This document shows positions 57,351 to 64,000 of a stretch of 64,000 bases of DNA, one piece after another (within the stretch, counting starts at the first letter, position 1; each line of letters opens with the position of its first letter). Position numbers and translations under genes: made by a program. The DNA is taken from assembly GCF_901709675.1 (NCBI RefSeq), contig NC_051087.1, forward strand, positions 5,039,001 to 5,103,000, read 5' to 3'. The notes beneath the pieces are model-generated. The model made no database searches, was not told the DNA's origin, and saw only the letters and a program-made list of their open reading frames with translations. Origin of the DNA: Syngnathus acus (taxonomy: Eukaryota > Chordata > Actinopteri > Syngnathiformes > Syngnathidae).

Positions 57351-57743
57351 TTTAACACTTGTCATAAAAAATAAAGGGAAACCTTTATATTTGATTCTCC
57401 AAAATATTATTATTAATTTTCATTCATTTAAGATTTGTCCAAATTTGTTGCATGTAAATTGTCCCCATTACGAATTTGCATCATGACATGTTTCACCATC
57501 AAAAGCCAATATCAAAAAATAACTGGACTGCCTTGAACTCGGTTCTGTTTTGCAGGGATAGTAAAAACCGAGACTTGGGTCTTGGCCTCTCGTGTAACAT
57601 TAGTTCTTACTGCAGTATGTACTGAAACATCTATCAAAACTATTAACAGTTATATAAAAGTGCCTCTGCATTCCCTTCATGCAATTAGTATTCAACTTCA
57701 TGTTCTTTGCTCATATATTAAAAAAAAAAAAATTGGCCTTGAC

Positions 57744-58114
57744 CAGGGTTTCCCAATTCAGCACAAGCCATCATGTTTTGCATTCAAAGTTATCACTGTC
57801 GAACAGTTTTAGAATCGGTTATTCCATCGATTAATCCAATATGAGTTTAGTTTGCATTGCACTGTTTTTAACTAATTGTTGTTTTTGTTATTGTTTAGTG
57901 ATTAAAATAACATTAATTTTTGATTAAAATAACATTAATTTTGACACCTCATTGTAATCAAGTGACTAATATTAAAGAACAAAGCAACAAACATCAATCA
58001 AGAAATTGTATCCGTTTGACGATCATTAGCAGCAGCCTTTTAGTCCGACAATCTTTCTTAATTAAAAAAGAAAAAACAAAAAAAAAGTCCCATCCCATAA
58101 TTTGGGAAACCCTG
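57744..58114. mobile_element. hAT-type MITE (371 bp) with 8-bp target duplication
   Basis: The left end CAGGGTTTCCCAATTC and right end AATTTGGGAAACCCTG are terminal inverted repeats differing by one extra T. The flanking 8-mers GCCTTGAC (57736-57743) and GCCTGGAC (58115-58122) match at 7 of 8, as expected for a hAT target-site duplication. CAGGG-type ends are also typical of hAT. The interior is AT-rich and non-coding and contains a 22-bp direct duplication at 57900. It inserted into what is probably the nfix 3' UTR. Confidence 0.82.
57900..57943. repeat. 22-bp tandem duplication
   Basis: GATTAAAATAACATTAATTT plus TT/TG, twice head-to-tail, inside the MITE. The copies are identical except for the last base. 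Confidence 0.95.
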
Positions 58115-58165
58115 GCCTGGACACATCTTTATAGAGGGCCGCAAATGTGTTTTGTAAAGACGGAA

Positions 58166-58184
58166 AGAGAGAGAGAGAGAGAGA
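58166..58184. repeat. (AG)n microsatellite
   Basis: About nine AG units in the inferred nfix 3' UTR. Confidence 0.92.
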
Positions 58185-60337
58185 ACTTATATATTTATGA
58201 TATACGTATGCTCCTTTTGAAATTTTTGCTACGCAAGCTGGTGGGCAGTCTAGTTATTTTCTGAAGCCTCCCTTCCCACAATGCCCTTTTGGGTGACACC
58301 ACCTGACCAACCCCAAAACGACACCATACACACGTGCGGCAGCGCAGCGTTCTAATACCTTAGATCAACATGTCAACAAATTTTGACTGTAGGCTTGAAG
58401 AAGAATAAGAAAAAAAAGTGTTGTTTTTTTTTTTTTGATGGAAAGTATTATTATTGAGAAATATGTGTCGATTGAGCCACGTGCAATGCATTGGGTAGAT
58501 CATTGTGTTTGTCTGTTAGAGATTTTTAAGAAAGCTACAAGAAAAGAGAAAAAAAATGTATTTGTCTCAAGTCCATAAGCTCCAGGACTCTAAACTTAGA
58601 GGGCCATGATTAAAAGAAAAAAAAAAAAAAAATAGTCTTTTACGTCGGGGTTTTGTTTTTATTTGCTTTGTCTCTCTTTTATTTTTTTAAATGTTTCTGT
58701 GTAATCATTTGTTTATAAAAAAAAAAAAACGTGGGAGGGCTGAAGGAAAACAAATCGACACAACTTCTTTATCATTAAATGAAAACCGGTGCTCCTTAAA
58801 CAATTCCATTTACAACTATTATAAACAAATGGTCATGAACAAAAAAAAAAATAGAAATTACTTCTCTTCTATCTCTCGCACTATTTGTACTCTTCTTCTA
58901 TTGAGCGGGGGGTGGGGGGGTGGGGAGGGGTTCCTGATCCATAAAGCAAAAGTCATGTCAAGAAACTCACCAGCAGAAAACCCTAAACATTGGCCTGGAC
59001 CCAAAAACGAGAAGTGCTCCCGAGGACGTGGCTAAAAGTAGAACGCGGTCAAACGCCACAAGACCCTTTTTTTATCCTCGGGCAGCAATGTGAGCCGCTA
59101 ACCCTGGAGGACCCCCTCGCCCCCCACCCCCTTCTGTAAATGACTCTTCTAGTGCTTGTGCTGTAGTGTATAGTTTCCCAGCAGTTAAAGGTTGTCCCTT
59201 AAAAGTGCCTTTTGTTCACAGACTCCATTTTGTAATCCAATATTTTTGTTTTGTTTCATTAGCTGGTAATGCCCCGAGTGGCGCGCTCGAGCACAGCTGT
59301 AATATCGTTCCTCCCTTCCTCCTCTTCTTTATATCTACATGCTGAAATCTACATACGGATATCAAACACGTCAATTAGTTGATTCTCGATTAATGATGGC
59401 AAAGAACGCCATTGTTCTGCTGTTGCTTTTTTTTTTTTTTCCCCCTCGACCCCTCACGCCACCCCACTTTGTTTCTACTGTCTATTTTCTCTTGGGCACT
59501 CGAGTAGTATGTAACTGTGTCTGTCACTCTTGCTCACTGGCTCGCTTTCTTCCCGCTGATGGGCGGGGCCCAAAAACAAATATTACTGAGAAACTTTTTT
59601 TTTTGTCTGAGCAGAATGCAGTTAGCTCACATGTTATTCTTGTCTGTATGCTTCACATTGTATCTCGCCATACCCATCACTTCTGCTTCTCCATTCAACA
59701 GCTAATGTACGTGAACAAATGACGCTGACGGGCTTTTGGGGGTGTCCTTGTGTGGGTTTTTAGGAAGGGGTGAGCGAGTTCTGGGGATGGAGAAAGCTGA
59801 ATCGCTTCGGGATGTTGGAACAGGGGATGCGCGGACTAGGTTAAGAGGTTACGCTTTTGTTTTGGTTATTTATTGTTTGGCTTTGTTTTACTTCCCCCTT
59901 TTTTTGTTTTCATAATTTGGATGATTATTTTTTATAATATTTACTTATCAGGGTATGCTGTGTTTAAAAGCTCTTTGAGGACAGGAAGCCTTGGACTTAA
60001 AATGAAAGCTACAAGCACCTTATTGCCGGACTTATCCTGCATGAGGTCGAAGGAAAGGGGGTGGACTTGCATTTTCACAACCATTTGTCCACAAATGGAA
60101 TCTCTGCTAAGTATTACCGGTAATGGCGGGTTTTACGCAGTAAAACTCTCAGCAGTATTAACTACTTCAAACACACCGCACGAGAGGTTGTGACCTCTCG
60201 TGGGGGTTCCCCGCTATTTGTCCCCTCTGCCTCACCTCATGTTGGACAGCTCCAGGTCTGTGTTCTCTTGTTTAGTTTGTTTTCTTAAGCGTGTATGGTT
60301 ACTGGTGTACTAGGCAGTAGCCCCCTCGCCGCCTTGA

Positions 60338-60353
60338 CCCCCCCCCCCCCCCC
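60338..60353. repeat. C16 homopolymer
   Basis: Sixteen C residues near the end of the inferred nfix 3' UTR. Length is prone to sequencing error. Confidence 0.9.
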
Positions 60354-60490
60354 TTTAGTCCCTGCGCCTCTGTCTACGCACCACTTCTTTGTGAGAACAC
60401 CCCCAGAGCTCTAGGTGAAATGCATGTGTTAATTACAGTTTCTTTTCCATAAGATGAAAAACACAGTTTGAGAAGAGCAGCACCTGATTG

Positions 60491-60496
60491 AATAAA
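60491..60496 (+). terminator. nfix: Putative distal nfix polyadenylation signal
   Basis: AATAAA followed by AAGG and T/GT-rich DNA (GTTCTTGACTGTATTGG, then TGTCTTTATTTG) within 50 bp. It is not embedded in an A/T repeat, unlike the nearer candidates. Confidence 0.55.
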
Positions 60497-60515
60497 AAGG
60501 ATGTTCTTGACTGTA

Positions 60516-61180
60516 TTGGTCAGCGTCACGTGTCTTTATTTGAAGTAAAGCAGTACACTAACCTTGAAATATTCCGTCGATTTTTTTTCTTCTTCAATTT
60601 TCTATTATTTAAAGGGTGTCCCACACCTACTGCCTACTTCAGAGTAAAACCTCTTCCTTAATTTTGATGAACACTTAGGTCTACTATGTTACTGAATTTT
60701 ACTTTTGGTCATGATAGTGGTACTTGGAGAGCGGAGTATTTTTGTGACTTAGTGTAAAAGTTTGTATTTAAAAAAAATTTAAAATAATACATAAAAGTTT
60801 GACACTTAATAATACTTTCAACATTTACGACGTTATGAGAAACTGCATGCGTCACAATGTGCTGGCATCTTTTGGTTTCGGTTTCTATCTAGTATTATCA
60901 TGTGAGCCACCGTCTTTGCCCCTCCTAGCTTAGCGTCCTGAAGGCACACAGCGCACAAGGGAGGTGTGTTACATTCGCTCAGCGAAAGGTGCCTTCACGA
61001 ACCGTAGGAATTTTATTGTTTTGTTAATGTTCTGGAACGGTAACGGTGGATAACTGGATATATATACGCTACTTATAACACTCGTTATATATTTTTATAT
61101 TTATATTTGTGTGTGCGCGCGCGTCATTGCGGGAATTAAATTGCAAAAGGTGTTTTTTAGTCGGACGAGTTGCCCCTCCA
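60516..61180. other. nfix-rnf11 intergenic spacer
   Basis: AT-rich non-coding sequence separates the probable nfix end from the rnf11 promoter region. An alternating (TG/CG)n stretch GTGTGTGCGCGCGCG lies near 61108-61122. No open frame, RNA gene or complete repeat is recognised. Confidence 0.6.
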
Positions 61181-61184
61181 CTTG

Positions 61185-61350
61185 CGGAAGTACCCAAAAT
61201 CTCACCGACTGGACTTCCGGTCTACAATTTGTAAACACAACAATTTAAGACCTTAAAACAACTCAACCGAACGCTTCGAATTTGCGACACAAACTACATT
61301 TTTGTTCGTCGGAAAAGGGTGCGGAGAGCTCTTTTCGTGACGTGACGTCA
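61185..61350 (+). promoter_or_regulatory. rnf11: rnf11 promoter region: ETS sites and perfect CRE
   Basis: ETS-type cores GCGGAAGT (about 61186) and ACTTCCGG (about 61213) are followed by TGACGTCA at 61343-61350, overlapping an earlier TGACGTGA (61338-61345). The CRE is 117 bp upstream of the rnf11 ATG and the area is CpG-rich, so a TATA-less promoter responsive to ETS and CREB/ATF factors is likely. The start site is not visible. Confidence 0.55.
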
Positions 61351-61466
61351 AATTTCAACCAGACTTTTTTTTTTTTGTACAGACTCCGAAGAAAGGAGAA
61401 ATCAAGCTAGCGGTGTCGTCGAGTGTGTGTCCGTGTGTGCTTGTCGCTCATGCCGCTGTCACTTCA

Positions 61467-61565
61467 ATGGGGAACTGCCTGTTTTCTCAAGGAGCGGATG
61501 ATCTGTCTCTGCTGAACGAGTCGGAGGCGGGCAGCCTACCTGGAGAGCCACCGCCGCCTTACCAG
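61467..61565 (+). CDS. rnf11: rnf11 exon 1 (coding part)
   Basis: Thirty-three codons from MGNCLFSQGADDLSLLNE to PPPPYQ, ending in phase 0 at a GTGACC donor. It holds the lipidation signal and the PPxY motif. Confidence 0.94.
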
Positions 61566-62804
61566 GTGACCCGGGCCAGCACCACAACATTGACCTACAT
61601 ATCCGACCCGATAGGCCGTTAGAAGTTGGAGCTTCGTCAACCTAGTGTGTGTGTGTGTATATTTGTGTGTGATCCCATAGCCGGTTTCCCTTCACTTTAT
61701 TCAGACGTAAAGTTCGATCAAAACTTTCAGAGAGGGTTCGTAGCAGTACTGCGCTTCATTATACTTGAGGAACACTACCTGCAAAGTACAATTGTAATAA
61801 TCAACACACTGTTCAATTAATACTTTTTGTGACAGTGTCAATCTAAAGTGAGAATAATTGTCTTTGTATTTATATTTGATTCCCAGAAGAAGAAGTGCAG
61901 GTGAAAATAAATGTCTCAAGCAGGGTACACACAGGGTCTCTGTACATCCTTAAAAAGTCTTAAAAGGCACAAACAAGTTGACAGATCATAAATAAAGCAA
62001 GGCAGCTTTAGTTGCGTACTGCAGTTCATATAACAAGATAACGCAATGTACTTTGCATAACTAAAAGCACATAGCACAAAAGAGTTGAGACAATTCAAAG
62101 CAAAGGAATAAAAGTAGCTTACGAAAATAACGACCTGTGCAATATCATCTCAATCAGGGGGCAAAAAAAGAATAGATTCTAAGCTGGACTTAAATAGCAG
62201 CTTAGTAGCTGCCATCTTTGTAGAAATTTTAACCACTAAACAAAACCCCTGTAACATATAAATCCACACAACAAAAAAACTCACAGTGGACAGTCGTTTT
62301 AAATCAGTGGCAAACTCTTTCCAGGAGCGCCAGCAGCCCGTGCCCGCGTACCATCCCACCCTGGGAGAGAGGCGCTTAGCCAGTCAGCTGAGTGAGGAGG
62401 AGCAGGTGCGCATCGCCCAGCGCATCGGGCTCATCCATCACCTGCCGCGAGGCATCTTTGACCCAGGCTCTGATTCTTCTGACCGCAAAGTTAAAGAGTG
62501 AGTCGGGGAACCCGTAGACAAACAGCGGCGTTAGTTTCCATGACTTGTATCTGCAACACTTGTCTTCATGGAACAGCGGTCAGCAACCCATAATGTTTAA
62601 AGAGCCACATATCATATACACATCTTTTGCAGGTGTGTGATCTGCATGGTAGACTTTGAGTACGGCGACCCGATCCGGTTCCTTCCGTGCCTGCACATCT
62701 ACCACTTGGACTGCATCGACGCCTGGCTCATGCGCTCCTTCACCTGTCCGTCCTGCATGGAGCCCGTCGACGCCGCGCTGCTCGCGACCTATGAAGCCAA
62801 CTAA
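61467..62804 (+). CDS. rnf11: RING finger protein 11 (147 aa, 3 exons)
   Basis: RNF11 is a small membrane-associated RING-H2 protein that recruits NEDD4-family HECT ligases through a PPxY motif and acts as an E3/adaptor in ubiquitin-dependent signalling, including the A20 complex. The exons are 61467-61565, 62325-62497 and 62633-62804, with GT-AG introns and phases 0 and 2, the three-exon plan known for RNF11. MGNC at the N-terminus is an N-myristoylation signal (Gly2) with a palmitoylatable Cys4. PPPPY is at residues 28-32. The RING-H2 ligands are Cys92, Cys95, Cys110, His112, His115, Cys118, Cys129 and Cys132, all present. The protein ends MEPVDAALLATYEAN. It is seven residues shorter than human RNF11 (154), mainly from a shorter segment before PPPPY. 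An in-frame GTG at 61413 is not used as the start because only the ATG at 61467 gives the MGNC motif. Confidence 0.96.
61946..61965 (+). repeat. Dispersed transposon word, family C copy 2
   Basis: Identical 20-mer to 34371-34390. CAGGGTCTCTGTAC lies just upstream here and is probably part of the same element. It is inside rnf11 intron 1. Confidence 0.6.
62325..62497 (+). CDS. rnf11: rnf11 exon 2
   Basis: The acceptor CTTTCCAG and donor GTGAGT flank 173 nt encoding ERQQPVPAYHPTLGERRLAS through SEEEQVRIAQRIGLIHHLP to SDRKVKE. The segment EEEQ-RIAQRIGLI-HLP is conserved in RNF11. It leaves in phase 2. Confidence 0.95.
62633..62804 (+). CDS. rnf11: rnf11 exon 3 (RING-H2, stop)
   Basis: The acceptor CATCTTTTGCAG precedes 172 nt encoding the full RING-H2 domain from CVICMVDFEYGDPIRFLPCL through HIYHLDCIDAWLMRSFTCPS to the C-terminal YEAN and TAA. 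The Thr before the last Cys pair corresponds to the AKT target threonine reported in human RNF11 (inference from position). Confidence 0.96.
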
Positions 62805-63285
62805 GCGCCCCCCCCTCCTCCTTGCTCACAAATACCCCTTTCCATGCTGACCACGTAATGACCGCACCTTATTTGCCCAAACTGCTCGCTGCTGTTCACA
62901 GGCTATATTCTCTCTTTTTCTAGTGGGACAGTGTGCCAAATGGAACTAGAAGAAATACGTACATGTGCGTTTCCCATAATTGGTTTTACTTTAATATCGC
63001 CTCAAAAACTGTTTAAGTTAGCTTTGATGGCACTGAAGTGTCAAAAATATCACTGAAAAGTGCAATACGCAATAGATTTTAGAATTTAGGATAAACCTTA
63101 CGATTAAATACTCAACAGGAATATCAATTTTTGTTTTTCATTTCCCAGTTGAGATTAGTTAATTATGAGTGTGATATTAGACAAACGAATTATGATCACT
63201 TATACCAAGTGTGTTGCGTTTCTTTTGATTTGTAAACAATGCCGTTTTGTCAAGAGCACAATAAAATAATAATACGGCACCTTTG
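62805..63285 (+). other. rnf11: rnf11 3' UTR (shortest form)
   Basis: Non-coding AT-rich sequence from the TAA to a first AATAAA at 63260. Known RNF11 mRNAs have long 3' UTRs, so a longer form is possible. Confidence 0.5.
63260..63265 (+). terminator. rnf11: Putative rnf11 polyadenylation signal
   Basis: AATAAAATAATAATA context, 456 bp after the stop codon. Moderate GT content follows from about 63330. A further ATAAAATAAA near 63871 belongs to the hAT pseudogene. Confidence 0.4.
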
Positions 63286-63760
63286 AAATATAGGAAAGAG
63301 TAATTGGACCAGTCAAAGCAATGATACTTTTATTCTTGTAATGTTTTGACACTTTCCCTTTTGACAGTAACGAGTTACCTTTTCTCCTTGCCTTCGTAAT
63401 TTGTTTTCACATAACTTCTTTTTTCTACCACAACTTTAATCCCATGATATTTTGATTTGTAACTCTTAACTTTACAACCTTGTTTTCACAACACGACAAC
63501 TTTCTTTCGACCACAACTTTTCACTAGCAGTAGCATTGAACGGAGGTTTCCATCGGCGGATGTCAAGTGTGGGAGGCCTTTACATTTCCGCCCAATCGCT
63601 GCGCCTTGTAAGGTTGGAGGACGTGAGGTACGGAGTACGTACCCATCGAGTCCGTACTAGAATCAAGTCGAGCGTGTGCTTCCAAGTCGTTCTCGTCCAC
63701 TAGAGGGAGCCAGACACCAGCACATGCGTGTCAGTTTTCCCGACTCAAGTCTCTTCACGC
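63286..63760. other. Non-coding flank downstream of rnf11
   Basis: No gene is seen. A CTCF-like word CCACTAGAGGGAGC is at 63697-63710. The palindromic GTACGGAGTACGTAC near 63636-63650 is the only other notable sequence. Confidence 0.5.
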
Positions 63761-63779
63761 CCTCAATTGGTTCTCTATC

Positions 63780-64000
63780 CAATGATTTGTTCAACATTCC
63801 CACCACGTTGTCCGAGTTTGGGACTACCTACCTCTGTGAGCAAGTTTTCTCACTAATGAATGAACATTTAATAAAATAAAGCTACGCATAAGCACATAAA
63901 TGAGATTCTGAAACTGGCTGCTACTCAGGATGTGATTGATCCCTGCTATTGATGCACTTGTGCAGCCGAAAAGATGCCAAGTTTCGGGGGCAAATAGACT
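63780..64000 (+). pseudogene. hAT transposase C-terminal domain remnant
   Basis: Frame pieces read TTLSEFGTTYLCEQVFSLMN (63805 onward), then after frame changes and stops STNEILKLAATQDVI, and in another frame IDALVQPKRCQVSGANR. This is the pattern of the hAT-family C-terminal dimerisation domain in vertebrate ZBED/SCAND3-like transposase genes (YLCEQ-FS-M, then a run ending ...KRCQVSG). At least two frame breaks and several stops show it is dead. It is cut by the window edge; most of the transposase upstream is missing. Confidence 0.7.

Larger units (their letters stand above)
55437..60515 (+). other. nfix: nfix 3' UTR (inferred extent)
   Basis: The 3' UTR starts after TGA at 55436. A distal AATAAA at 60491 with T/GT-rich sequence after it is the best candidate end, about 5 kb downstream. 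Several nearer AATAAA-like words (56609, 56880 and 57369 areas) sit in A-rich DNA and could give shorter forms. The first 360 bp is GC-balanced and open in two frames. The rest holds CA repeats (56425, 57330), A/T homopolymers, a MITE (57744-58114) and C/G runs. Stretches at 59140-59310 and 60360-60490 are not repetitive and could be conserved. Confidence 0.55.

Noticed and set aside
61413-61466. Upstream in-frame start for rnf11
   Set aside because: The codon at 61413 is GTG, not ATG, and an N-terminal extension would destroy the MGNC lipidation signal that defines the family.

Overview
This window is nuclear DNA from a ray-finned fish, probably a percomorph teleost; I cannot name the species. 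The evidence is spliced vertebrate genes with fish-like protein sequence, short GT-AG introns downstream of one very long intron, many CA/CT/GT microsatellites and A/T homopolymers, and worn repeats of types common in teleosts. These include tRNA-derived SINE fragments, hAT-like and palindromic MITEs, and a hAT transposase remnant. There are no bacterial, phage or CRISPR features.

Two protein-coding genes can be read, both on the + strand. The first is the 3' half of nfix (nuclear factor I X). Bases 1-36859 are inferred to be the long intron that follows the DNA-binding-domain exon, because that exon is not in the window and the first recognisable coding exon is the short 63-nt exon that follows it in NFI genes. 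Nine core exons (36860-55436) encode the C-terminal transactivation/repression half and end in SWFL-stop. Two further in-frame cassette-exon candidates lie among them: a 36-nt microexon (39013-39048) and a 75-nt exon (40380-40454) preceded by a long CT tract. The nfix 3' UTR probably runs to an AATAAA near 60491 and contains a complete-looking hAT-type MITE.

The second gene is rnf11 (61467-62804). It has three exons and encodes a 147-residue RING-H2 adaptor protein with an N-myristoylation signal, a PPxY motif and the RING domain. Its start codon is about 1 kb past the probable nfix polyadenylation site, and a perfect CRE and two ETS-like sites lie upstream. The window ends in a broken hAT transposase C-terminal domain.

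The 36 kb intron is mainly non-coding DNA with simple repeats and transposon fossils. Two places look like cis-regulatory candidates. One is a cluster of RFX/X-box-like sites at 3963-4210. The other is a promoter-like group (CRE, second CRE-like site, inverted CCAAT, ETS core) at 34693-34771, followed by tandem YY1-like sites at 35340-35373. NFIX is a sequence-specific transcription factor and RNF11 a ubiquitin-pathway adaptor; nothing here shows that they act in one pathway, and their adjacency looks like synteny. The most unusual observations are the cassette exons, a 119-codon open frame directly after the nfix stop codon, the internal promoter-like cluster, and two strong fold-back elements.
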